Shown: positions 1 through 6,069 of the stretch, in pieces | Layout of the letters: each line of letters starts with the position of its first letter | Position numbering within the stretch: the first letter of the stretch is position 1 | Assembly: GCA_031258915.1 (NCBI GenBank) | Contig: JAIRMD010000053.1 | Span: forward strand, 1 to 6,069 | Reading direction: 5' to 3' | From: Prevotellaceae bacterium | GTDB lineage: Bacteria > Bacteroidota > Bacteroidia > Bacteroidales > UBA932 | Length of the DNA stretch: 6,069 nucleotides | Translations under genes and position numbers: made by a program | Notes under the pieces: generated by a model | Seen by the model: the letters and a program-made list of their open reading frames with translations, nothing else | Databases searched by the model: none | Told to the model about the DNA's origin: nothing

Positions 1-1403
1 AGCGATTCCATCTCGAAGGCTTGCTGAACTTTTACGATGTCGGCGCTCATGGCGTTGTAGCGCGAGTAGGCAAAGTTGGTTACGCGGTTGAACAGCCAGA
101 ATGCTGCGGTGGGCGAATAGGTGAGCATGTCGCCGTTGCCTACGGCAAAGCACTCCGGCACGCGGGTCGAGCAGCTGAAAATGGGCGTGAGGCACGACGT
201 AGCGGCATCGTCCACGCCAAACCAGAGGATGCCGCCGGTGTGCGGTGCGCGGCTTTCGGCCACAAACCAAAATCCTGTCTGCTGGGTGGCGGTTGCCCGC
301 TCGTGTATGTACGCCGTGCTGTCGAGCGTCCACGTCATTGGCCGCCAGCGGTAGGGGCAGGCGTATGCGCCCGCGCCTATATCCGTGCGCATGTCCATAG
401 GCGTACCCTCGTAGTGGTCGCGCATGGCGGCGGCAATGTCCTCCACGCCCAGCTTGCGGTTGGGCTTTACGTACAGCGGCATGCGATGCTTGAGGTTGCG
501 CCCCATGGCGTAGTCGAGGTAGGGCTGCATGTCGTCGTTCACATCCTTGAAGAACGACCACACGCGGGCATCGCAAAAGCGTGCGCCGCCAAAGTCAACG
601 GGGTTGTAGGTATCGGAAAAGGAGAAATCTTTGTTGGCGCCGCTAAAGTAGCCGCAGGCGCGGGCAAAGTCAACCACGTCGTCGGCGTAAACAACCTCCG
701 CGCTCGCCGGAAAGCTTTTGTTCATCTGCTTTGCGGTGATGGATTTTTTGCCGTCGGCAGGCGGGAACGTTTGTATGCGGGCTTGGTTGGCGTGCCCGCT
801 TACGTACCCGTCGGGGATGCGCACGGCAACCCACACCGCGCCTTTGGCAAACGGCTTGCCCTTGGCGTTCTTAACCTCGCGGCTGCCTTTTCCCACCACT
901 TCAAAAATCCATGCCTCGCTGGGGTCGGCAATGGAAAACGATTCTCCCTCAGAGCAGTATCCGTATGTTTCCATCAAATTAGCAATAACCTTTACCGCCT
1001 CGCGCGCAGTTTTTGCCCTCTGGAGCGTAATGTATATGAGGCTTCCGTAGTCCAGCAAGCCCGAAGTGTCGTGCAGCTCGGGGCGGCCGCCAAAGGTTGT
1101 TTCGCCAATGGCGAGCGCATACTCGTTCATGTTGCCTACGACGTTGTAGGTTTGCTCTGCTTCGGGGATTTCGCCCAAATATTTTTTGCTGTCCCACTCG
1201 TACACCTTGCGCATGGCGCCCTTGGGGTGCGCTGCCGCCGGGTAGTGGTACAGCTCGCCGTACAGCACGTGCGAATCGGCGGAGTAAGAAACGATGCAGG
1301 CACCGCTTTTTGATGCGCCGCGAGTTACGATAAAGTTGGTGCAGGCAAAGGCCTGGCAAACGGCTGCTCCGGTCAGGATGCAGGTGGTAAAAAACTTTTT
1401 CAT
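1..1403 (-). CDS. Secreted family C69 dipeptidase (PepD-like Ntn hydrolase), 3' end cut by window edge
   Basis: The reverse strand reads open from ATG at 1403 to the window edge: 467 codons, no stop, so the C-terminus is missing. Family C69 enzymes cleave dipeptides with an N-terminal cysteine nucleophile that is exposed by processing. Here a signal peptide (Lys2-Lys3, then a hydrophobic run to about residue 20, ending Ala-Phe-Ala) is followed directly by Cys21-Thr-Asn-Phe, the expected nucleophile context. Other family-like blocks are NMNEYALAIGETTFGGR (91-107), the CSEGESFSIADPSEAW stretch (150-165), PDGYVSGHANQARI (197-210) and HYEGTPMDM (330-338). The predicted site of action is the periplasm or cell surface. 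From memory, C69 proteins of this phylum are often about 500-550 residues, so perhaps 50-80 are lost. No Shine-Dalgarno is visible; a promoter lies just upstream. The gene is divergent from radA. The frame is intact, with no internal stop or frameshift. Family assignment is firm; substrate specificity is unknown. Confidence 0.93.
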   Translation of the reverse strand, partial: MKKFFTTCILTGAAVCQAFACTNFIVTRGASKSGACIVSYSADSHVLYGELYHYPAAAHPKGAMRKVYEWDSKKYLGEIPEAEQTYNVVGNMNEYALAIGETTFGGRPELHDTSGLLDYGSLIYITLQRAKTAREAVKVIANLMETYGYCSEGESFSIADPSEAWIFEVVGKGSREVKNAKGKPFAKGAVWVAVRIPDGYVSGHANQARIQTFPPADGKKSITAKQMNKSFPASAEVVYADDVVDFARACGYFSGANKDFSFSDTYNPVDFGGARFCDARVWSFFKDVNDDMQPYLDYAMGRNLKHRMPLYVKPNRKLGVEDIAAAMRDHYEGTPMDMRTDIGAGAYACPYRWRPMTWTLDSTAYIHERATATQQTGFWFVAESRAPHTGGILWFGVDDAATSCLTPIFSCSTRVPECFAVGNGDMLTYSPTAAFWLFNRVTNFAYSRYNAMSADIVKVQQAFEMES

Positions 1404-1432
1404 TGTATGGAATAATTTAAAATTGTTGTAAG

Positions 1433-1464
1433 CAAAATTAGATGAAAAACCTCAGCTTTCCAAG
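1433..1464 (-). promoter_or_regulatory. Bacteroidota-type promoter of the C69 dipeptidase gene
   Basis: On the minus strand CTTG (1464..1461) is followed after 20 nt by TAATTTTG (1440..1433), an exact match to the TAnnTTTG -7 box of the Bacteroidota primary sigma factor, with a -33 box that keeps TTG. Transcription would start near 1427, giving a leader of roughly 25 nt before the ATG at 1403. The match is seen in the sequence; promoter activity is inferred. Confidence 0.7.
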
Positions 1465-1499
1465 CGCGAGAGATAAAAATCAAGGCCACGAGGGGTAAG

Positions 1500-1531
1500 T
1501 TTGCAATTCTGCCGCTTAAATGCTACTTTTA
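1500..1531 (+). promoter_or_regulatory. Bacteroidota-type promoter of radA
   Basis: TTTG at 1500-1503 is followed after 20 nt by TACTTTTA at 1524-1531, which matches TAnnTTTG at five of its six fixed positions (A for the final G). The predicted start is near 1537, giving a leader of about 55 nt. It is divergent from the dipeptidase promoter: the two -33 boxes are only 35 nt apart, so the two genes could influence each other's transcription. Confidence 0.6.
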
Positions 1532-1562
1532 CAGCCCGAAAAACGTGCTGAACAATTAGAGA

Positions 1563-1586
1563 AGCAATAAAGCAATAAAGCGATAT
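1563..1586 (+). repeat. Short tandem octamer repeat in the radA leader
   Basis: The octamer AGCAATAA occurs twice in a row (1563-1570, 1571-1578), followed by a degenerate third copy AGCGATAT (1579-1586), and ends 6 nt before the radA start codon. It lies inside the predicted 5' leader. Such an AT-rich leader could help ribosome access where no Shine-Dalgarno is used, but the repeat may also be chance slippage. Confidence 0.6.
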
Positions 1587-1592
1587 AACGTT

Positions 1593-2963
1593 ATGGCGAA
1601 AATACGTAAAGCATACTTTTGCCAAGGCTGCGGCTACGAATCGGCCAAGTGGCTGGGGCGCTGCCCATCGTGCGGCGAGTGGAATACGTTTGTGGAGGAG
1701 CTGGTTACCAAAGACAGCGGCGTGGGGGGCGCTGGGGCACTTTCGTTCCTGCCGCAGGGCAACGCCAAGCCGCTGCCGGTAGATAGCATCAGCATTGCGC
1801 CGGAGCCTCGTATGACGTTGGGCAGCGGCGAGGTGGACAGAATTCTGGGCGGAGGGCTTGTGCCGGGCAGCATGGTGCTCATTGGCGGCGAGCCGGGCAT
1901 CGGCAAGTCAACCCTGGCGCTGCAGCTGGCGCTCAAAAATCCGCTCCTGAAAACGCTCTACGTAAGCGGAGAGGAGAGCGCTCAGCAAATAAAGCTACGC
2001 GCCGACCGCCTCGGCGGTAGCGGAAAAGGGTGCTACATCCTGAGCGAAACGCTGCTCGAAAATATTTTGGCGCACGCGCAGGAGTTAAAGCCTAACCTCA
2101 TCGTGGTAGACTCCATTCAAACGCTGGCCAGCAAGCGCATCGAAAGCTCGCCGGGCAGCGTTTCGCAAATACGCGACTGCGCGGCCACGCTGCTCAAGTA
2201 CGCTAAGGAAACGGGAACGCCCGTTTTCGTCATCGGTCACATCACCAAAGACGGCGTTATTGCCGGCCCCAAGGTGCTGGAGCACATCGTGGACGTAGTG
2301 ATGCAGTTCGAGGGCGACAGCCAGCACGTATACCGCATTCTCCGCTCCACGAAAAACCGCTTTGGCGCAACCTCCGAGCTGGGCATCTTCGAGATGACCG
2401 GCGCCGGGCTGCGCGAGGTGAGCAACCCGTCGGAGATACTCATCACGCACCGCCAGGAGCCGCTGAGCGGCGTTGCCATTGCCGCGTCGATAGACGGCGT
2501 GAGGCCTTTCCTGATTGAGATTCAGGCGCTGGTGAGCACTGCGGTGTACGGCACGCCCCAGCGAAGCACCACCGGATTCGACATTCGCCGCCTCAACATG
2601 CTGCTCGCCGTGCTCGAAAAGCGGGCGGGATTCCAGCTGGCGAGCAAGGATGTTTTCCTCAACATCGCCGGCGGCCTCAAGGTGAGCGACCCCGCCATTG
2701 ACCTCGCGGTGGCGGTGGCGGTGCTCTCCTCTAACCTCGACATGCCAATACCCGCCGGGTGCTGCTTTGCCGCAGAGGTGGGGCTGTCGGGCGAGGTGCG
2801 ACCGGTAGCCCGCATCGACCAGCGCATATCCGAAGCCGAAAAGCTGGGCTTCAAAAAAATATACGCCTCCGCGTACAACCAAAAGGGGCTTAAAACGCCG
2901 GGCAGCATCGAGGTTGTCTTTGCCGGAAAAATAGAGGAGATGCTGCATAAGCTGCTTAAATGA
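1593..2963 (+). CDS. radA: DNA repair protein RadA (Sms), branch-migration ATPase/helicase
   Basis: RadA is a RecA-like, DnaB-type hexameric motor that promotes branch migration and D-loop extension in homologous recombination; it acts in the cytoplasm on DNA with RecA. All expected parts are present in 456 residues, the normal family length. There is an N-terminal four-cysteine zinc finger (Cys10, Cys13, Cys24, Cys27). The RecA-like ATPase core has Walker A GEPGIGKST (99-107) and Walker B LIVVDS (169-174). The RadA-specific KNRFG motif is at 254-258. A C-terminal Lon-protease-like domain spans about 285-456. In that domain the segment SDPAIDLAV (366-374) has Ala369 where Lon carries its catalytic serine, so it is likely a structural DNA-binding scaffold and not a protease. 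ATG at 1593 puts the zinc finger at the usual distance from the N-terminus. The gene stands alone, divergent from the dipeptidase and convergent with the mannosidase. Identification is essentially certain. Confidence 0.98.
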   Translation: MAKIRKAYFCQGCGYESAKWLGRCPSCGEWNTFVEELVTKDSGVGGAGALSFLPQGNAKPLPVDSISIAPEPRMTLGSGEVDRILGGGLVPGSMVLIGGEPGIGKSTLALQLALKNPLLKTLYVSGEESAQQIKLRADRLGGSGKGCYILSETLLENILAHAQELKPNLIVVDSIQTLASKRIESSPGSVSQIRDCAATLLKYAKETGTPVFVIGHITKDGVIAGPKVLEHIVDVVMQFEGDSQHVYRILRSTKNRFGATSELGIFEMTGAGLREVSNPSEILITHRQEPLSGVAIAASIDGVRPFLIEIQALVSTAVYGTPQRSTTGFDIRRLNMLLAVLEKRAGFQLASKDVFLNIAGGLKVSDPAIDLAVAVAVLSSNLDMPIPAGCCFAAEVGLSGEVRPVARIDQRISEAEKLGFKKIYASAYNQKGLKTPGSIEVVFAGKIEEMLHKLLK

Positions 2964-2989
2964 GCTGTGAGCCGGTTGCCGGCGCTCCC

Positions 2990-3034
2990 GGAGAGCTGCG
3001 CGTTTTGCGCATTGCGCGTAACTTTTAGCTCTCC
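2990..3034. terminator. Candidate bidirectional terminator / inverted repeat between convergent genes
   Basis: A perfect 8-bp inverted repeat, GGAGAGCT (2990-2997) and AGCTCTCC (3027-3034), encloses 29 nt that contain three GCGC-type segments (2998-3001, 3007-3010, 3014-3017) able to pair with one another. It lies between the radA stop and the mannosidase stop; its right arm covers the last codons and part of the stop of the mannosidase. A T-rich stretch follows on the plus strand at 3046-3050. A smaller perfect hairpin, GCCGG-TTG-CCGGC, sits at 2971-2983 without a T-run. Neither is a textbook intrinsic terminator, so the terminator call is inferred mainly from position between converging genes. 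Confidence 0.35.
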
Positions 3035-4458
3035 AGCAGCTGCACTTTTTCTTCGCTCACCAGCTTGGCTATCAGCTCGCCAAACAGCGTATTTGCCCAT
3101 GCAAACCATTTTCGGGTGAACTTGTCGGCGTTGTCCTTGTGGAAGGATTCGTGCATGAAGCCCGTTCCGCCGTCGGTGTCGCGCAGGGTTCTGACGCACT
3201 GGCGTATTTCGTTGTCATCAATGCTGGTCATGGCGCGCATGATGATGCTCATTGGCCAAATGTAGTCGTAGCCGATGTGCGGGCCGCCGATGCCTTCGCC
3301 CGCCGCGCCTGCAAAGAAGTAGGGGTTATCCTTGCTCCATATCAGGCGGCGGGTGTTCCGGTACACGGGGTCGGTGGGTGCGCAGCAGCCTAAGTAGGGG
3401 AGCGACAGCAGGCTGGGCACGTTGGCATCGTCCATGCAGACGTAGTTGCCGAAGCCGTCGACCTCGTAGGCGTAAACTCTTCCGTAGCCGGAGCGCTCCA
3501 CAATGGCGTACCGCTTGATGGCAGCCTCCACCTCGCCGGCCAAAGCCTCGCACTTTGCCGCAAAAGCTTTGTCGCCCACCACCGCTGTGTATATCTCGGC
3601 GAGCTGCCGCAGCGACAGGACAGCGAAGAGGTTGGAGGGGATGAGGAACCCGAAGGTGGTGGCATCGTCGGAGGGGCGGAACGAGGAAACGATTAGCCCC
3701 ACCGGGTTGACGGGGTTTCCCCAGCCGTCGTTGGACAGGGTGTCGAGCTGCCGGGTGGTTAGCCGCTCAAACTTGTAGGGGCCTTTGCCCTTTTTGCGCT
3801 GCTGCTCCACAAACGTTTGGTAGATGAGGTGCGTCGCCTTTTGCCACTGCGCGTCGAACGCCGATGCGTCGCCGGTGGTTTTCCAGTAGCCGTAGGCAAG
3901 GCGGATGGTGTAGCAGAGCGAGTCCACCTCCCACTTTCGCTCGTGCAGCTCGGGCTTCATGCTGGTCAAATCCTTTTGCCATTCGCCGCCGGTGGGGCCG
4001 TCGTTGAAGGCGTTGGCGTACGGGTCGATGCACACGCACGCTGCCTGCCGGCGGATGAGGCCGTTGATCATCAGCTTGAGCGCCTCGTCGCGGTTGACCA
4101 GCGGCAGGTAGGGCCACACCTGAGCTGAGGAGTCGCGCAGCCACAAGGCGTGTATGTCGCCGGTGATAACAAAGGTATCGGGCTTGCCGCCAGTCAGCCG
4201 GTAGGTTACGGTGGTATCGAGCGTGTTGGGGAAGCACTTTGCGAACATCTCCGCCAGCTTCCGGTCTTTTATTTTTGCCTTTACCTCGGCAATGGCTGCG
4301 TCAACCGCCTTGGACTTGAAGCGGCTTTGCGCACCGCCGCCGCCCGTTTTTGGTAATTCCCGGCCTGCTGCGCTGTGGGCAAGCAGGCTGCTACCCGCTG
4401 CCAACCCTGCCAGGGTGGCGGCGCCTGTTCTGATAAAGCTACGTCGTGATATTTCCAT
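3025..4458 (-). CDS. Glycoside hydrolase family 125 exo-alpha-1,6-mannosidase with twin-arginine signal
   Basis: The protein has 477 residues from the ATG at 4458. GH125 enzymes are metal-independent, inverting exo-acting alpha-1,6-mannosidases with an (alpha/alpha)6 barrel; they trim mannose from N-glycans or yeast-type mannan. Family-like blocks are GDIHALWLRDS (100-110), ERKWEVDSL (173-181), RPSDDATTFG (261-270), the HIGYDYIWPM segment around 394-403 and FMHESF (434-439). By spacing relative to characterised clostridial GH125, the general acid is probably Asp264 or Asp265 and the base Glu437 (inference). The N-terminus carries SRRSFIR (4-10) followed by a hydrophobic run to about residue 31, a twin-arginine type export signal, so the site is periplasmic or beyond. 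A TTG six bases upstream would add two residues; ATG is preferred because TTG starts are rare here and the promoter fits either. No SusC/SusD-like gene or other glycosidase is adjacent in the window. Confidence 0.94.
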   Translation of the reverse strand: MEISRRSFIRTGAATLAGLAAGSSLLAHSAAGRELPKTGGGGAQSRFKSKAVDAAIAEVKAKIKDRKLAEMFAKCFPNTLDTTVTYRLTGGKPDTFVITGDIHALWLRDSSAQVWPYLPLVNRDEALKLMINGLIRRQAACVCIDPYANAFNDGPTGGEWQKDLTSMKPELHERKWEVDSLCYTIRLAYGYWKTTGDASAFDAQWQKATHLIYQTFVEQQRKKGKGPYKFERLTTRQLDTLSNDGWGNPVNPVGLIVSSFRPSDDATTFGFLIPSNLFAVLSLRQLAEIYTAVVGDKAFAAKCEALAGEVEAAIKRYAIVERSGYGRVYAYEVDGFGNYVCMDDANVPSLLSLPYLGCCAPTDPVYRNTRRLIWSKDNPYFFAGAAGEGIGGPHIGYDYIWPMSIIMRAMTSIDDNEIRQCVRTLRDTDGGTGFMHESFHKDNADKFTRKWFAWANTLFGELIAKLVSEEKVQLLES

Positions 4459-4483
4459 TTTCAACTTTTGAATATTAAGGCAG

Positions 4484-4515
4484 CAAACATACGCGATTTT
4501 TTTTGGATTTACAAG
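4484..4515 (-). promoter_or_regulatory. Bacteroidota-type promoter of the GH125 mannosidase gene
   Basis: On the minus strand CTTG (4515..4512) is followed after 20 nt by TATGTTTG (4491..4484), an exact TAnnTTTG -7 box. The spacer includes an eight-base A tract (4504..4497 read on the minus strand). Transcription is predicted to start near 4478, about 20 nt before the ATG at 4458. The layout is the same as that of the dipeptidase promoter, including the CTTG form of the -33 box. Confidence 0.7.
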
Positions 4516-4541
4516 CGTGCGCAGCGGCAGCGAGAAATATT

Positions 4542-4573
4542 TTTACGAAAAACCATGCAAAGGTGTATCTTTG
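4542..4573 (+). promoter_or_regulatory. Bacteroidota-type promoter of the flippase gene
   Basis: TATCTTTG at 4566-4573 is an exact TAnnTTTG -7 box. The -33 position, 20 nt upstream, holds only a weak TTTA (4542-4545). Transcription is predicted to start near 4580, leaving an A-rich leader of about 14 nt before the ATG at 4594. This position decides the start codon: an in-frame ATG at 4555 lies upstream of the -7 box and would not be in the transcript. Confidence 0.65.
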
Positions 4574-4575
4574 CA
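4556..4575. repeat. 20-bp palindrome overlapping the flippase -7 box
   Basis: TGCAAAG (4556-4562) and CTTTGCA (4569-4575) are perfect 7-bp inverted arms separated by 6 nt (GTGTAT). The right half contains most of the -7 box TATCTTTG. This could be an operator for a dimeric regulator, or simply a favoured sequence around promoters of this phylum. It lies mostly upstream of the predicted transcription start, so a role as an RNA hairpin is unlikely. Confidence 0.55.
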
Positions 4576-4593
4576 GCAAAAATAAAAAACCGC

Positions 4594-6069
4594 ATGGGGA
4601 TTATTATTCGCCAAAGTATAATGGGAACCATTGCCACCTACATAGGGGCGTTTATTGGTTTTTTGACCACCATGCTGGTGGTTACCAGGTTTCTCTCGCC
4701 GGAGGTTGTTGGGTTGACAAAGGTGGTGCTTGAGGTTGGGATGATGTTTGCCGGGCTTGCCCAGCTGGGAACCTCCTCGTCGGCTTTGCGCTTTTTCCCC
4801 TACTTCAAGGATAGCAGCAAAAACAACAACGGATTTTTTTTCTACGTAATGGCGCTGCCTTTTGCGGGCTGCATTATATTTACGCTGGTTTACCTCGTCC
4901 TCAAGGAGCCTATTACGGACTTTTTTATCGAAAAATCATCGCTCTTTGTGCAGTACTACTACTGGATAATTCCTCTCATTGTTTTTGCCACCTACCTGAC
5001 GGTGCTCGAAACCTACGCCAACGTCAACATGCGCATCACCGTGCCGAAGTTCAACCGCGAAGTTGTCATTCGGGCGCTGACGCTGGCGGTTTACCTGCTG
5101 TATGGCTACCACGCCATCGGGATGGGCGGGCTGGTGGCCGGAATTATTGCGATATACGGGCTGGCCATGCTGATTATGTTTTTTTACCTGCCGAGGATCA
5201 GCAGCATTTCGCTGCGCCACGATACCTCTTTCATAAAAAAACCGCTGCGTAAAGACATCCTCAGGTATTCCGCCTACCTCATTGCTGGCGCTTTGGGAGG
5301 ATCAATACTCGGAAAGCTGGATTTGTTCATGGTCAGCGCGCAGCTTGGGCTGGATTATGCGGGCATATTTACCATTGCTTTTTACATGGCATCGGTGATA
5401 GAGATTCCGTCGCGGTCGCTCTCGGCAATATCTTCGCCTTTGGCGGCCAACGCACTCAAGCAGGAGGATTTTCAAACGGCCAACAAGCTCTACCAAAAAG
5501 TAGCCCTCCACCAGCTGCTGGTTGGCGGGTGCGCGTTTATTGTCCTTTGGATAAACATCGACAACATATTTGACATCATCCCCAACGGCGCTATCTATAA
5601 GGCCGGAAAATGGGTTGTTTTCTTCATCGGAATATCAAAGCTAATATCTATAACGCTTGGCTTTGGCGGGGTGCTGGTAAGCTTTTCAAAGTTCTACTAC
5701 TGGAGCCTGTACTTCACATTTTTCATTACAGGCGTTGGCATTTTGACCAACTACCTCCTCATCCCCATCTGGGGAATATCCGGAGCCGCCGTTGCCACGG
5801 CGCTCACCTGCCTCCTATCGTACCTTGTGCAGCAGTGGATAGTGCTGCGAAAGGTGAAGGGTAACCCCTACACGCTCAACATGCTAACGCTCATCTTTAT
5901 TTTTCTCTTCGTAATAGGCGCCAACCACTTTGTGCGCACCTGCGCCAACCCTTGGGTGGACGGAGCGCTGCGCACAGCGGTAGCGTCGGCTATAAGCGTG
6001 GCGTTGCTGTACTTTTTCAGGGTGTCCGATGATTTGAACCGCACCATCCGGCTTGCGCTCAAAAGGATT
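4594..6069 (+). CDS. Polysaccharide/oligosaccharide flippase (MOP superfamily, Wzx-like), no stop before window edge
   Basis: The frame is open from ATG at 4594 to the window edge, 492 codons without a stop. The product is a very hydrophobic inner-membrane protein with about 12-14 predicted membrane segments (for example around 10-30, 80-104, 120-140, 155-201, 253-271, 339-389, 396-418, 429-446 and 456-473). The architecture fits lipid-linked oligosaccharide flippases of the MOP superfamily, which move undecaprenyl-linked glycan units to the periplasm. Supporting motifs are the N-terminal MGIIIRQSI followed by a first helix, GKLDLFMVS (240-248) with the Asp usual in this family, and GISGAAVATAL (394-404) in a late helix. 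Family members are often 480-510 residues, so the protein is probably nearly complete. No glycosyltransferase lies within the window; it may head a glycan operon to the right. The substrate cannot be told, and a teichoic acid or generic polysaccharide exporter of the same superfamily is an alternative. Confidence 0.9.
   Translation, partial: MGIIIRQSIMGTIATYIGAFIGFLTTMLVVTRFLSPEVVGLTKVVLEVGMMFAGLAQLGTSSSALRFFPYFKDSSKNNNGFFFYVMALPFAGCIIFTLVYLVLKEPITDFFIEKSSLFVQYYYWIIPLIVFATYLTVLETYANVNMRITVPKFNREVVIRALTLAVYLLYGYHAIGMGGLVAGIIAIYGLAMLIMFFYLPRISSISLRHDTSFIKKPLRKDILRYSAYLIAGALGGSILGKLDLFMVSAQLGLDYAGIFTIAFYMASVIEIPSRSLSAISSPLAANALKQEDFQTANKLYQKVALHQLLVGGCAFIVLWINIDNIFDIIPNGAIYKAGKWVVFFIGISKLISITLGFGGVLVSFSKFYYWSLYFTFFITGVGILTNYLLIPIWGISGAAVATALTCLLSYLVQQWIVLRKVKGNPYTLNMLTLIFIFLFVIGANHFVRTCANPWVDGALRTAVASAISVALLYFFRVSDDLNRTIRLALKRI

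Noticed and set aside
21..1313. A 430-codon open frame on the plus strand, antisense to the C69 dipeptidase
   Set aside because: Its product has no recognisable domain and odd composition (rich in Val, Ala, His, Arg), while the opposite strand encodes a clear enzyme from signal peptide onward. Long antisense frames are expected in GC-rich coding DNA.
979..1359. A 126-codon minus-strand frame overlapping the dipeptidase
   Set aside because: It is in a different frame from the dipeptidase and gives an Arg-rich product without family features; the real frame runs uninterrupted through it.
2085..2948. A 287-codon open frame on the minus strand inside radA
   Set aside because: It is a shadow of radA: no family motif, no promoter of the type seen for the real genes, and radA is complete and unambiguous on the other strand.
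4459..4464. TTG start at 4464 for the mannosidase
   Set aside because: It adds only two residues and an ATG is available at 4458; TTG starts are uncommon in this phylum. It cannot be fully excluded.
4555..4593. A 13-codon N-terminal extension of the flippase from the in-frame ATG at 4555
   Set aside because: That ATG lies upstream of the -7 box, the extension is not hydrophobic or family-like, and the MGIIIRQSI start at 4594 resembles the usual N-terminus of these flippases.
1..6069. A novel defence, mobile or RNA-based system
   Set aside because: Apart from short intergenic regions, all sequence is accounted for by four recognisable genes. No CRISPR-like repeats, toxin-antitoxin pairs, transposase, integrase, reverse transcriptase or tRNA-like structure was seen on either strand.

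Overview
The window looks like ordinary chromosomal DNA of a member of the Bacteroidota, probably Bacteroidales. The evidence is that all four genes are preceded by the phylum's characteristic promoter pattern (a -33 TTG-type box, 20 nt, then a -7 TAnnTTTG box), none has a visible Shine-Dalgarno sequence, and the protein families are typical of the group. The DNA is fairly GC-rich in the genes and AT-rich between them. No RNA gene, CRISPR array, insertion sequence, phage gene or integration site is visible.

Layout, left to right. (1) 1..1403, minus strand: a secreted family C69 (Ntn-hydrolase) dipeptidase, cut by the left window edge. (2) 1404..1592: a 189-bp divergent intergenic region with one promoter for each direction and a short tandem octamer. 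(3) 1593..2963, plus strand: radA, the branch-migration/recombination ATPase, complete. (4) 2964..3024: a 61-bp convergent gap with an inverted repeat that runs into the end of the next gene. (5) 3025..4458, minus strand: a glycoside hydrolase family 125 exo-alpha-1,6-mannosidase with a twin-arginine type signal peptide, complete. (6) 4459..4593: a 135-bp divergent intergenic region with two promoters, one overlapped by a 20-bp palindrome. (7) 4594..6069, plus strand: a multi-spanning MOP-superfamily polysaccharide/O-antigen flippase, open at the right edge with no stop yet.

The genes alternate in orientation (minus, plus, minus, plus), each with its own promoter, so none of them shares an operon within the window. 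No single pathway joins them. The dipeptidase and mannosidase are exported degradative enzymes, RadA is a cytoplasmic DNA-repair protein, and the flippase may begin a surface-glycan operon beyond the right edge. I looked for a novel system and found none; the most interesting signals are small regulatory or structural ones.
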